Of a stretch of DNA of 5,950 nt, positions 1 through 5,950 are shown in pieces. The notes under the pieces are model-generated. The model had not been told where the DNA came from. It saw only the letters and a program-made list of their open reading frames with translations, and searched no databases. Positions within the stretch are counted from its first letter, which is position 1, and the number at the start of each line of letters is the position of its first letter. The translations under genes were made by a program, and so were the position numbers. Source of the stretch: an uncultured bacterium (lineage in GTDB: Bacteria; Bacteroidota; Ignavibacteria; Kapaibacteriales; UBA2268); contig CALLXS010000071.1 in the NCBI GenBank assembly GCA_937875295.1, positions 1 through 5,950 of the forward strand. The letters are read 5' to 3'.

Positions 1-1140
1 AATTGGTTTTACAGCAGGTAGATTTGTTTTAGATTTAATATTATTTAAAGCAAAAAAAAATGATTTTCTGACCTTTATGTGTTCACGCAGGCATTGTGAT
101 AGAGTAGTTTTCTTAGGGTCGAATAATTTATGAAGATCAAAATTTTCTAATTCATTTTTTAATTTATCAATAAGAGAATCCACTTCAAAATTACTATATT
201 TACCATAATTTTCACTTCCACCAGTTCTAAAATACATTTCTAAAAATGCCTGCGGATCTCCTGAAGTTGCAGTATTTACACTGTATAAGCAGATATCAAA
301 GTTTCCACTTTTTATTACATTACTAATTGATTCATAAGATTGCAGTTTAGTACCTATGCCAATTTCTTTAAGCTGTGCCTGCATTTCTTCTCCAATTATA
401 GGAAGTTCTGATCGTGTCGTATAAAGTGCTAAATTTAGCATTAATTTTTTACCATTTTTCTCTAATATGCCATCTCCATCTGTGTCTTTATATCCTGCAT
501 CACTTAAAATTTTAGCTGCTGCTGTTTTATCGTATTTATATCCTGTAAGTCCTTTGTTTCCAAAAGGAAGCGATCCTGGGAAAGGTCCAATTGCAGCTAC
601 AGCAGTACCCTTTAAAAGTTTTTTTGCATAAGATTCTCTATCCACTCCAAGTGAGATAGCCTTACGAACTGCGGAATCTTTTAAAAACTCATTGTTAAAA
701 TTTTCATAACCCATTATTATTCTGAGACTGGTAATTTTATCTATATTATACTTGGATTTATCTGAAAACAGTGAAATATTACTGCTTGAAATACTTTGTG
801 CTGCGTCAATTTCACCTGACTGCAGTGCCATTGCACGGGTATTAGCATCTTTAATATATTTAAAAGTTGCCTGGTCTACCTTGGCTTTATCTCCCCAATA
901 ATCTTTGTTCTTTTCTACCACTACTTTTGAATTTGCTTCATAGGCTTTAACTTTAAAAGGTCCTGTACACACAGGAGCTTTAGTAAACGTATCCTTTGCA
1001 GCATTGGTATTCACTATTATAGCAACTGGATCTGCAATATTTCCTAAAAATGCTTCATGGGGAGTTTTCGTCTTTATGGTAACATCCTGTCCATCTGCTG
1101 TTATAGAATTTATAAGCAATATCTCACCTGTCCTTGGATT
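1..1140 (-). CDS. ABC-transporter solute-binding protein, family 5 (nickel/oligopeptide type), partial at both ends
   Basis: This is the extracytoplasmic binding component of an ABC importer, which captures a peptide or nickel chelate and delivers it to the membrane permease. The minus-strand frame is open from about 1140 to base 1 (about 380 codons). Reading 5' to 3' it shows NPRTGEIL, then TGPFKVKAYE, then NKDYWGDKAKVD. These are followed by ALQSGEIDAAQ, the AVRKAISLGVDRE helix, the DTDGDG loop, an ELPIIGEEMQAQLKEIGI stretch, and GDPQAFLEMYF with NYGKYSN. The order and spacing match SBP_bac_5 proteins, and the YTTRSELP segment recalls clostridial nickel-binding members. The lipoprotein signal and roughly the first 100 or more residues are missing, because homology stops abruptly near 1140 where plus-strand methyltransferase sequence begins. 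The C-terminus runs off base 1. The last 50 residues (bases 1-150) align less clearly with the family, although FFFALNN and LPAVK fit its usual C-terminal strand. Family assignment is firm; the substrate is a guess. Confidence 0.85.
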
Positions 1141-1141
1141 T

Positions 1142-1507
1142 AATTTTAAAGATATCATTATCAGCAACAATACTGTTGATGTCTATAATGATAAAGTTAT
1201 AAGATCAAGTCAAGGTGCTCATTTTAAAGTTAATATCATTAGAAGAGATTTAATGTCCGTAATTAAAGAACTAAAAACAAAAAACTATATGGTTATTGGT
1301 ACATTAGATTCTAAGACTGATTTACAAGATATCAAAAGTAAAAATAAATATGCAGTGATATTAGGTAATGAAGCAAATGGGATATCCCCAGAAATATTGG
1401 ACCAAACAGATGTAAATGTTAGAATAGGAATGAATGAGAAATTAGAGTCACTTAATGTATCGGTAGCAGGATCAATTATAATGTATTATTTGAATGAATT
1501 AAAGTAA
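1142..1507 (+). CDS. SpoU/TrmH-family RNA 2'-O-methyltransferase, C-terminal part only
   Basis: SPOUT-fold enzymes of this family use S-adenosylmethionine to methylate a ribose 2'-OH in rRNA or tRNA, acting as dimers with a trefoil-knot cofactor site. The remaining ~121 residues begin around FKDIIISNN and VYNDKVIRSSQGAHF. They carry SPOUT motif 2 (ILGNEANGIS, about 1358-1387) and motif 3 (LNVSVAGSIIMYYL, about 1451-1492), which together build the knot. The N-terminal substrate-binding domain and the motif 1 region (normally NPGNLGTIIRT-like) are missing, because the sequence upstream of about 1142 is antisense to a solute-binding protein gene. The frame stays open back to an ATG at 1004, but residues encoded by 1004-1140 do not belong to this family. 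The stop codon overlaps the Shine-Dalgarno of ung, so the two genes probably share a transcript. The exact RNA target cannot be told. Confidence 0.85.
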   Translation, partial: NFKDIIISNNTVDVYNDKVIRSSQGAHFKVNIIRRDLMSVIKELKTKNYMVIGTLDSKTDLQDIKSKNKYAVILGNEANGISPEILDQTDVNVRIGMNEKLESLNVSVAGSIIMYYLNELK

Positions 1508-1511
1508 GGAG
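1506..1511 (+). promoter_or_regulatory. Shine-Dalgarno that decides the TTG start of ung
   Basis: AAGGAG lies 9 nt before the TTG at 1521 and shares its AA with the TAA stop of the methyltransferase gene. The purine run continues to 1520. The overlap of ribosome-binding site and upstream stop suggests translational coupling (inference). Confidence 0.7.
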
Positions 1512-1520
1512 AGGGAAAGG

Positions 1521-2180
1521 TTGTATATTGATAATGATTGGCAAGAAATTCTAAATAAAGAATTTTCTAAAGAATACTTTATAGAATTAATGGCGTTTTT
1601 AAAATATGCATATGATAATAGAACTATTTATCCAGATAAAGCGGATATATTTACCGCATTCAATCTATCATCATATCAAGACACAAAGGTTGTAATTCTT
1701 GGTCAAGATCCATATCATCAATATCATCAAGCCCATGGACTTGCGTTTTCAGTTCCAGAGGGAGAGAAGATTCCTCCTTCATTAAATAACATATATAAAG
1801 AGATAACCGATGACTTAGGGATAGCCATGAGCAAAAATGGAAACCTAACAAAATGGGCTCAGCAAGGAATTCTATTACTAAATACTATTTTAACAGTAGA
1901 AGAAGGTAAGCCTAATTCCCATAAAGAAATTGGCTGGGAAAGATTTACAGATGAAGTAATAAAAAAACTATCAGAAAAAGATGATAAAGTCATTTTTATT
2001 CTTTGGGGCAATGGAGCTAAACTAAAAAGTAAGTATATATCAAATAATCATTACAAGTTAATGGCAGCTCACCCAAGCCCTTTATCATCATATCGTGGAT
2101 TCTTTGGTTGTAAACATTTTTCCAAAACTAATGAAATTTTAAGATCCTTAAATAAAAAGGAAATTGATTGGAAAATATAA
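1521..2180 (+). CDS. ung: uracil-DNA glycosylase (family 1)
   Basis: Cytoplasmic base-excision-repair enzyme that cleaves the N-glycosidic bond of uracil in DNA arising from cytosine deamination or dUMP misincorporation. At 219 residues it is a normal full length. The water-activating motif GQDPYH is at residues 61-66 (catalytic Asp63), followed by AHGLAFSV. The uracil-recognition Asn is in LLLNTILTV (N121). IFILWGNGAK lies at 158-167, and the DNA-intercalation loop HPSPLS at 184-189 supplies His184. FFGCKHF closes the fold. The start is TTG at 1521, with AAGGAG at 1506-1511 (9-nt spacing) overlapping the upstream stop. No in-frame ATG occurs before codon 24, which lies inside the conserved N-terminal region. 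A perfect terminator follows directly. One oddity: the three residues after GQDPYH, usually GPG/GPN-like, are QYH, encoded within a 9-nt tandem repeat. Confidence 0.97.
   Translation: MYIDNDWQEILNKEFSKEYFIELMAFLKYAYDNRTIYPDKADIFTAFNLSSYQDTKVVILGQDPYHQYHQAHGLAFSVPEGEKIPPSLNNIYKEITDDLGIAMSKNGNLTKWAQQGILLLNTILTVEEGKPNSHKEIGWERFTDEVIKKLSEKDDKVIFILWGNGAKLKSKYISNNHYKLMAAHPSPLSSYRGFFGCKHFSKTNEILRSLNKKEIDWKI
1712..1729 (+). repeat. 9-bp perfect tandem duplication inside ung
   Basis: ATATCATCA occurs twice head to tail (1712-1720 and 1721-1729). It encodes the YHQYHQ part of the catalytic loop PYHQYHQAHG. The loop keeps the family's usual length, so the repeat replaces the customary GPG/GPN residues and does not lengthen the protein. 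Confidence 0.8.
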
Positions 2181-2207
2181 CTCTGTTCATATGAACAGAG
2201 TTTTTAT
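2181..2207 (+). terminator. Rho-independent terminator after ung
   Basis: CTCTGTTCAT and ATGAACAGAG form a perfect 20-nt inverted repeat immediately after the ung stop codon, followed by TTTTTATT. The palindrome has no spacer, so in RNA the central bases would open into a small loop above a stem of about 8 bp. It ends the methyltransferase-ung transcript. Confidence 0.9.
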
Positions 2208-2372
2208 TAAATAATCCTATCGATTTAATAATGTTTAAAATAGGTATAGTATAAATAGATAGTAGTTTAATATGATGGATTTGTTTATATGGTTCTATTA
2301 TTCAAAAATATCGCTTATATTTTAGTATAGAAGCTAAAATATATTGCCCTTAAGAATAAATCATATTTCTTT
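2208..2372. other. AT-rich intergenic stretch without a recognisable gene
   Basis: Between the ung terminator and the rimP promoter I see no open frame of useful length on either strand and no tRNA-like or riboswitch-like fold. The only structure found is the inverted repeat at 2316-2343. Confidence 0.6.
2316..2343. repeat. AT-rich inverted repeat upstream of the rimP promoter
   Basis: TATATTTTAG (2316-2325) and CTAAAATATA (2334-2343) are perfect 10-bp inverted arms around an 8-nt spacer. The repeat ends 30 bp upstream of the -35 box. It could be a regulator-binding site or a weak hairpin. Only two G/C pairs are possible and no T-run follows, so terminator function is doubtful. Confidence 0.55.
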
Positions 2373-2401
2373 TTGACATATGCTAAATAATATGGTATAA
2401 T
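2373..2401 (+). promoter_or_regulatory. consensus sigma-70/sigma-A promoter for rimP
   Basis: TTGACA (2373-2378) and TATAAT (2396-2401) are both exact consensus and separated by the optimal 17 bp. A TG at 2393-2394 gives an extended -10. Transcription would begin around 2408 and produce a leader of about 68 nt containing the hairpin at 2425-2449. The predicted strength fits a ribosome-biogenesis operon. Confidence 0.9.
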
Positions 2402-2424
2402 TTAAGTATCAAAAGTGATTTTGG

Positions 2425-2449
2425 AGGAGTGAGATTTATTCTCACTCCT
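2425..2449 (+). promoter_or_regulatory. leader hairpin upstream of rimP
   Basis: AGGAGTGAG (2425-2433) pairs perfectly with CTCACTCCT (2441-2449) across a 7-nt ATTTATT loop. The 5' arm contains most of a GGAGGAG Shine-Dalgarno-like run that has no start codon in reach. Only a short T-rich TTTGT follows, so this is a weak terminator at best. Position in the leader suggests a regulatory or transcript-protecting element (inference). From memory, similar hairpins precede rimP in other Bacillota. Confidence 0.65.
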
Positions 2450-2475
2450 TTGTATGTAATAGTTAGGAGAAATAA

Positions 2476-2904
2476 ATGTCGAAAATTGTTGAAAAAGCAA
2501 AAGTTATTGCTACTGAATGCGCTGATAAATTAAATCTTGAAATCGTTGATGTTGAATGGGTTAAAGAGAATCATAATAATATTTTAAGAATTATCGCTGA
2601 TACAGCCGATGGACTTACTATTGATCAGAGCGTTAGTTTGAATGAAGCAATTAGTAGTCGCTTAGATGAAGAAGATTTCATTGAAGATGATTATATGTTA
2701 GAGGTTTCTTCCCCGGGAATAGAAAGACCTTTAAAGAATGATCAAGACATTATTAATGCCATTGATAAATACATTTTTATTAAAACATATAGTCCCGTTG
2801 ATGGCGTTAAAGAATTTACAGGATATTTAAAATCCTATGTTGATGGTATTATTACTATCTCTGTAAATAATAAAGGTAGACTAAAAGAACATAAAATTGA
2901 AAAA
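2476..2904 (+). CDS. rimP: ribosome maturation factor RimP, truncated at the 3' end
   Basis: RimP binds the 30S subunit and assists its maturation, and usually heads the nusA-infB operon. About 143 of the usual ~150-155 residues are present. The N-terminal alpha/beta domain (about 1-86) includes LEIVDVEW, LTIDQSVSLNEAIS and the hallmark SSPGIERPL (78-86). The SH3-like C-terminal domain follows, with KNDQDIINAIDKYIFIKTY and FTGYLKSYVDGIITI. The start is ATG at 2476, with AGGAG at 2465-2469 (6-nt spacing), downstream of a strong promoter and leader hairpin. The expected ending (an IRLAVKF-like strand) is missing. Around codons 141-145 the frame runs directly into PurD sequence. The expected nusA is absent downstream and purine/tRNA genes take its place. 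The RimP assignment is firm, and the loss of its C-terminus looks like a sequence join, not evolution. Confidence 0.93.
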
Positions 2905-3438
2905 AATATAATTATTCCACTTCTTGCAAACATGAAAAATGATGAAATGCCGTTTGTTGGGTGTCTCTTTATCGGACTTATGATTTGCGAAAAAGAACCT
3001 TATGTAATTGAGTTTAATGTACGATTTGGTGATCCTGAGACCCAAGCTGTATTAAGGTTGATTAATGGTGATTTTGCAGAATTACTTTTTTCTGCTTCTA
3101 AAGGAAAAATTAATAAAAAATCAATTTCAATCGAAAATGGAAAATATTCCTGCTGTGTGATTTTAGCATCAAATGGCTACCCTGAGAAATTTGAAAAAGG
3201 ATTTGAAATTGATGGTATTAATGATTCTGAAAACAATGGAGCAATTGTTTATCATTCAGGTACAAGCTTAATTAATGACAAATTCATTACAAATGGTGGT
3301 AGAGTATTAGCTGTTACATCTAAAGAAAATAGTTTAGAAACAGCAATTTCAAAGGTATATGAATATTGTGACTTAATTACTTTTAAAAATAAATATTATA
3401 GAAAAGATATTGGTAAAAAAGGACTAAAATATATATAA
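2905..3438 (+). CDS. purD: phosphoribosylamine-glycine ligase (GARS), C-terminal part only
   Basis: PurD catalyses the second step of purine synthesis, ATP-dependent ligation of glycine to phosphoribosylamine. Only the last ~178 of the usual ~420-430 residues are present. They contain the end of the ATP-grasp domain: MPFVGCLFIGLMI, then YVIEFNVRFGDPETQ at 3001-3045, which holds the Glu and Asn that ligate Mg-ATP. The C-terminal domain follows with NGYPEKFEKGFEI, VYHSGTSL, TNGGRVLAVTS and the terminal YYRKDIGKKGL. The N-terminal Rossmann-like domain and most of the ATP-grasp are missing, so this copy alone could not be active. No start codon or ribosome-binding site exists at the boundary; the frame simply continues from rimP. 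The stop lies 2 bp before hisS, so the two genes were probably co-transcribed in the source genome. Confidence 0.93.
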   Translation, partial: NIIIPLLANMKNDEMPFVGCLFIGLMICEKEPYVIEFNVRFGDPETQAVLRLINGDFAELLFSASKGKINKKSISIENGKYSCCVILASNGYPEKFEKGFEIDGINDSENNGAIVYHSGTSLINDKFITNGGRVLAVTSKENSLETAISKVYEYCDLITFKNKYYRKDIGKKGLKYI

Positions 3439-3440
3439 TT

Positions 3441-4688
3441 ATGATTCAAGCAGTAAAAGGAACTAAAGATATATTGCCTATAAATGTCAAAACTTGGCAA
3501 TTTTTAGAAGAAAAATTTCGATTAATTACTCATAGATTTAGTTATAATGAAATGCGCACCCCAATTTTTGAAAAAACTGAAGTTTTTTCAAGAACTGTAG
3601 GTGATGAAACCGATATTGTTAATAAAGAAATGTATACTTTTATTGACAAAGGTGGAGAATCTATTACTTTGCGTCCAGAGCAAACAGCAGCTATTGCTAG
3701 AGCAATTATTCAAAACAATTTGCTACAAGATAATAATTTATTAAAAGTATGGTATTTTGGTTCATATTTTAGATATGAGCGTCCTCAAAAGGGTAGATTA
3801 AGAGAGTTTCATCAATTTGGTACAGAATGTATTGGTAGTAATACCCCAGAATCTGATGCAGAAAATATAATTTTAGGTTGTGAATTAATTAGAGAAATTG
3901 GAATCAACAATTATTCTTTATTAATCAATTCACTTGGAAACGAGAATGATAGGAAAAATTATAAAGAAAAATTGATTTCATATTTAAAATCAAATTCTTT
4001 AGATTTATCAGAAGAGAGCATTCAAAGACTTGAAAAAAATCCATTAAGAGTATTAGATTCAAAAGATCCTGTTGATATTGAGTTACTTAAAAATGCACCA
4101 AATATTATTGATACTATTGAAGATTCAAGTTTGAAGCATTTCCAAAAAGTTTTAGATTATTTAAAAAACTCAAATATTAATTATGAAATTAATCATAAAT
4201 TAGTTAGAGGATTAGATTATTATTCTGATACTGTTTTTGAATTTCAAAGTAATGAACTTGGAGCGCAAAATTCATTTGGTGGTGGTGGGCGATATAACAC
4301 CCTTTTTGCTCAATTAGGTGGCAAAAATATTCCTGCAATAGGTTTTGCAATGGGTATCGAACGATTAATCATTATTTTAGAATCATTAGATAAATGCAAA
4401 GATAATTCAAATTCTTTAGATTTTTATATAGTGGTATCTTCTTCAGAATATAGTAATTATGCTTTTAAAATCGCAGATATTTTACGCAAAAATAATTATT
4501 CAGTTTATTTCGATTTAACAAATAAATCATTTAAATCTCAATTTAAAGATGCTAATAAATTAAATTCTAATTATACTATTATTATAGGGGAAAATGAAGT
4601 TAATAGTAATTCAATTAGTATTAAAAATATGAAAACAAGTGAACAAATTTTAATTGAATTTAATAAACTAGAAGAATTTAAAATTTAA
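3441..4688 (+). CDS. hisS: histidyl-tRNA synthetase
   Basis: Class II aminoacyl-tRNA synthetase that activates histidine with ATP and charges tRNA-His. Its 415 residues are a normal length. Visible landmarks are the N-terminal VKGTKDILP and motif 1 around MRTPIFEKTEVFSRTVGDET (38-57). The TLRPEQTAAIAR stretch follows at 76-87. Motif 2 starts at FRYERPQKGRLREFHQFG (110-127). The histidine-specific signatures LVRGLDYY (254-261) and GGGGRYN (280-286) come next, then motif 3 GFAMGIERL (301-309). The anticodon-binding domain occupies about 328-415. RLEKNPLRVLDSKDP (196-210) and the FGGGGRYN form of the second signature suggest Bacteroidota/Ignavibacteria relatives (from memory). The ATG lies 2 bp after the purD stop and has no Shine-Dalgarno. 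rsmE follows after 3 bp. No missing catalytic residue was noticed. Confidence 0.97.
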   Translation: MIQAVKGTKDILPINVKTWQFLEEKFRLITHRFSYNEMRTPIFEKTEVFSRTVGDETDIVNKEMYTFIDKGGESITLRPEQTAAIARAIIQNNLLQDNNLLKVWYFGSYFRYERPQKGRLREFHQFGTECIGSNTPESDAENIILGCELIREIGINNYSLLINSLGNENDRKNYKEKLISYLKSNSLDLSEESIQRLEKNPLRVLDSKDPVDIELLKNAPNIIDTIEDSSLKHFQKVLDYLKNSNINYEINHKLVRGLDYYSDTVFEFQSNELGAQNSFGGGGRYNTLFAQLGGKNIPAIGFAMGIERLIIILESLDKCKDNSNSLDFYIVVSSSEYSNYAFKIADILRKNNYSVYFDLTNKSFKSQFKDANKLNSNYTIIIGENEVNSNSISIKNMKTSEQILIEFNKLEEFKI

Positions 4689-4691
4689 ATA

Positions 4692-5381
4692 ATGGAATGT
4701 CTTTATTTATCAGACCTTGATATTAACCAAAATGAAATCATTATTGATAACGAAGAATTTCATCATTTAAAAGTTTTAAGAATAAATCAAGAAGAAAAAA
4801 TTCTCTGCTCTAACGGCAAAGGTACTATCGCTGAGCTTCAAATAAAAGAAATTACAAATAAAAAAGCTACAGCAAAAATTACAAATTATAAATTTATACC
4901 TAAGAATAAAAATAAATTAGGAATAGCACTTGGAATTTTAGATAATAAAGATAGATTTGAATTTGCTTTAGAAAAATGTGTAGAATTAGGAGTGAGCGAC
5001 TTTTATCCAATTATTTCAAAATTTTCACAAAAAAAATACGTTAATTTAAATAGATTAGAATTAAAATCAATTTCGGCATTAAAACAGTCAAAACAATATT
5101 GGAAAATAAAAATACACCAACCAATTTTATTAAAAGATATTTTTAAGACAGATTTTGATAATTTTTATTTCGCAGATTTAAATTCAAATTCTAAAGTTGA
5201 TTATAAAAGTGGCGATAATATTATAATAATTGGTCCAGAAGGTGGGTTTTCTGATGAAGAAATTCAGTTGTTATATAGTAATCAAATTTGTTCATTCACA
5301 TTAGGACATAATATTTTAAGAGCTGAAACAGCTGCAATATGTAGCATTTCTATTTTTAATTATATATCAAATAATTTGTAA
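4692..5381 (+). CDS. rsmE: 16S rRNA m3U1498 methyltransferase
   Basis: SPOUT-superfamily enzyme that methylates N3 of U1498 in 16S rRNA of the assembled 30S subunit, using S-adenosylmethionine. Its 229 residues are slightly below the usual ~240. The N-terminal PUA-like RNA-binding domain (about 1-68) contains EEFHHLKVLR (21-30) and ILCSNGKGTIAEL. The methyltransferase domain shows the family pattern KCVELGVSDFYPIISKFS (95-112), ALKQSKQYW (129-137), IIGPEGGFSDEE (179-190) and LGHNILRAETAA (204-215). The last two motifs form the cofactor knot. The ATG at 4692 sits 3 bp past the hisS stop with no Shine-Dalgarno. An in-frame ATG upstream is impossible because of the close stop, so translation probably depends on coupling or on an unstructured A-rich leader. 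Confidence 0.96.
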   Translation: MECLYLSDLDINQNEIIIDNEEFHHLKVLRINQEEKILCSNGKGTIAELQIKEITNKKATAKITNYKFIPKNKNKLGIALGILDNKDRFEFALEKCVELGVSDFYPIISKFSQKKYVNLNRLELKSISALKQSKQYWKIKIHQPILLKDIFKTDFDNFYFADLNSNSKVDYKSGDNIIIIGPEGGFSDEEIQLLYSNQICSFTLGHNILRAETAAICSISIFNYISNNL

Positions 5382-5392
5382 GGAATATTAAT

Positions 5393-5755
5393 ATGCTAGA
5401 AGTAGAATGGCATAAATGCACAAAAGGAAATTGGTGCAATATTTACAAAATTGATGCAAATCATAGAAATATTAAGGGTTTTATTGGACAATATATTGTT
5501 TGGAGTGGTTCAACTGAAGCAGAAAGAACAATATTAATTGTAGGCTATGGAGATATAAAAAAATCAATACTTCAATTTAGAAAAGATATTGCTATTAAAG
5601 CATTTGAACATCTTGGAGTTTTTATTACATGGTGTGATATTCCTAACTCTTTAAAAAAAAATATTCATAATTATTTGGTAAAAACACTTAATCCTAAAAT
5701 GACCACAAATACTGAAGGAGGAAAAGAGGAACCAATTGAATTGCCTGTATGGTAA
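5393..5755 (+). CDS. uncharacterised small protein, possible GIY-YIG-like fold
   Basis: I do not recognise a named family for this 120-residue protein. It has no signal peptide or membrane segment. The residue pattern is suggestive: GQYIVWSGS (32-40), then RTILIVGYGDIKKSI (45-59), Arg63, an FITWCDIP strand (77-84) and a LNPKM ending (99-103). This order recalls GIY-YIG-like domains, in which a Y-x-I strand, a V-G-x-G strand and a following Arg make up the core. The canonical catalytic Tyr and Glu are not obvious, so nuclease activity should not be assumed. The C-terminal tail is a polar linker ending in LPVW. The ATG at 5393 is preceded by AAGGA (5380-5384, 8-nt spacing), which overlaps the rsmE stop codon, so this gene is probably the last of the purD-hisS-rsmE transcript. 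It stops 4 bp before a convergent minus-strand gene. Confidence 0.8.
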   Translation: MLEVEWHKCTKGNWCNIYKIDANHRNIKGFIGQYIVWSGSTEAERTILIVGYGDIKKSILQFRKDIAIKAFEHLGVFITWCDIPNSLKKNIHNYLVKTLNPKMTTNTEGGKEEPIELPVW

Positions 5756-5759
5756 AAAA

Positions 5760-5950
5760 TTATGAACTCACTTGCATCCTAATCTCTCTAATTTTGTTTC
5801 TTGTTTTTTCTATATATATTGAACGAGGGAATTTTTCTAATAGCTTCGAAAAAGTAGTTTCAGCCTGATTTAATTGATTATCTAATTGAAATACATTTCC
5901 TAAATTAAAATAAACTTTCTCTAAATAAATTGAATTTGGAAAAAGTTTAT
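5760..5950 (-). CDS. C-terminus of a TPR-like repeat protein, partial
   Basis: The minus-strand frame is open from the window edge (first full codon at 5948) to TAA at 5762-5760, giving 62 residues. The pattern EKVYFNLGNVFQL, QLNQAETTFSKLLEKFPRS, then a final charged helix IEKTRNKIREIR matches a tetratricopeptide repeat: paired helices with small residues at Gly/Ala positions and a Pro after the second helix. Such repeats mediate protein-protein contacts, and similar tails occur in YbgF- or BamD-like envelope proteins, but nothing here fixes a function. The gene converges on the small plus-strand gene with only 4 bp between stops, and no terminator hairpin is visible in that gap. The N-terminus and any signal peptide lie outside the window. 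Confidence 0.75.
   Translation of the reverse strand, partial: KLFPNSIYLEKVYFNLGNVFQLDNQLNQAETTFSKLLEKFPRSIYIEKTRNKIREIRMQVSS

Noticed and set aside
2..133. Plus-strand open frame of 43 codons ending with TGA at 131-133
   Set aside because: It has no recognisable similarity and is antisense to the probable C-terminus of the solute-binding protein, so it is likely a shadow.
1004..1507. 167-residue plus-strand open frame starting at ATG 1004
   Set aside because: Codons from 1004 to about 1140 are antisense to the solute-binding protein gene and unlike any methyltransferase N-terminus. Only the part from about 1142 is coding.
1660..1851. Minus-strand open frame inside ung
   Set aside because: It is antisense to the catalytic core of ung, and its residues show no family pattern.
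2208..2372. Possible tRNA, riboswitch or CRISPR-like repeats in the gene-free stretch
   Set aside because: No cloverleaf arms, conserved aptamer core or regularly spaced repeats were found.
2434..2466. Possible leader peptide starting at ATT after GGAGGAG in the rimP leader
   Set aside because: The start codon would be ATT, the peptide only 10 residues, and the frame crosses the hairpin loop. No attenuation-type codon run is present.
2476..3438. A bifunctional RimP-PurD protein
   Set aside because: Both halves are truncated inside domains, and the missing PurD portion holds essential parts of the active site. It is treated as a join of two genes.

Overview
The window does not read as one continuous piece of a natural chromosome. 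It looks like at least three AT-rich segments from different bacteria, joined inside genes.

Segment A (about 1-1140, minus strand) is the middle and C-terminal part of a family 5 periplasmic/lipoprotein solute-binding protein. It most resembles clostridial nickel/oligopeptide ABC-transporter proteins. Neither natural end is present.

Segment B (about 1141-2904, plus strand) has a Bacillota- or Mollicutes-like organisation with clear Shine-Dalgarno sites. It holds the C-terminal half of a SpoU/TrmH-type RNA methyltransferase and a complete uracil-DNA glycosylase (ung, TTG start). An intrinsic terminator follows, then an AT-rich intergenic stretch with an inverted repeat. A consensus extended -10 promoter and a leader hairpin then precede rimP, which breaks off before its last few codons.

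Segment C (about 2905-5950) opens abruptly inside purD (C-terminal 178 codons). It continues with complete hisS and rsmE, packed 2-3 bp apart, and a small uncharacterised gene with a GIY-YIG-like pattern. The C-terminus of a TPR-like protein converges from the minus strand. The hisS and rsmE starts lack Shine-Dalgarno sites, and the protein signatures suggest a Bacteroidota/Ignavibacteria-type organism. That lineage call is an inference from motifs recalled from memory.

The genes are housekeeping: nutrient uptake, RNA methylation, base-excision repair, ribosome maturation, purine synthesis and tRNA charging. I see no defence system, mobile element, CRISPR array or RNA gene. The two joins produce artificial open frames: a hybrid of antisense solute-binding-protein sequence with the methyltransferase (1004-1507), and a RimP-PurD hybrid (2476-3438). 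Neither should be annotated as a real fusion without independent evidence.
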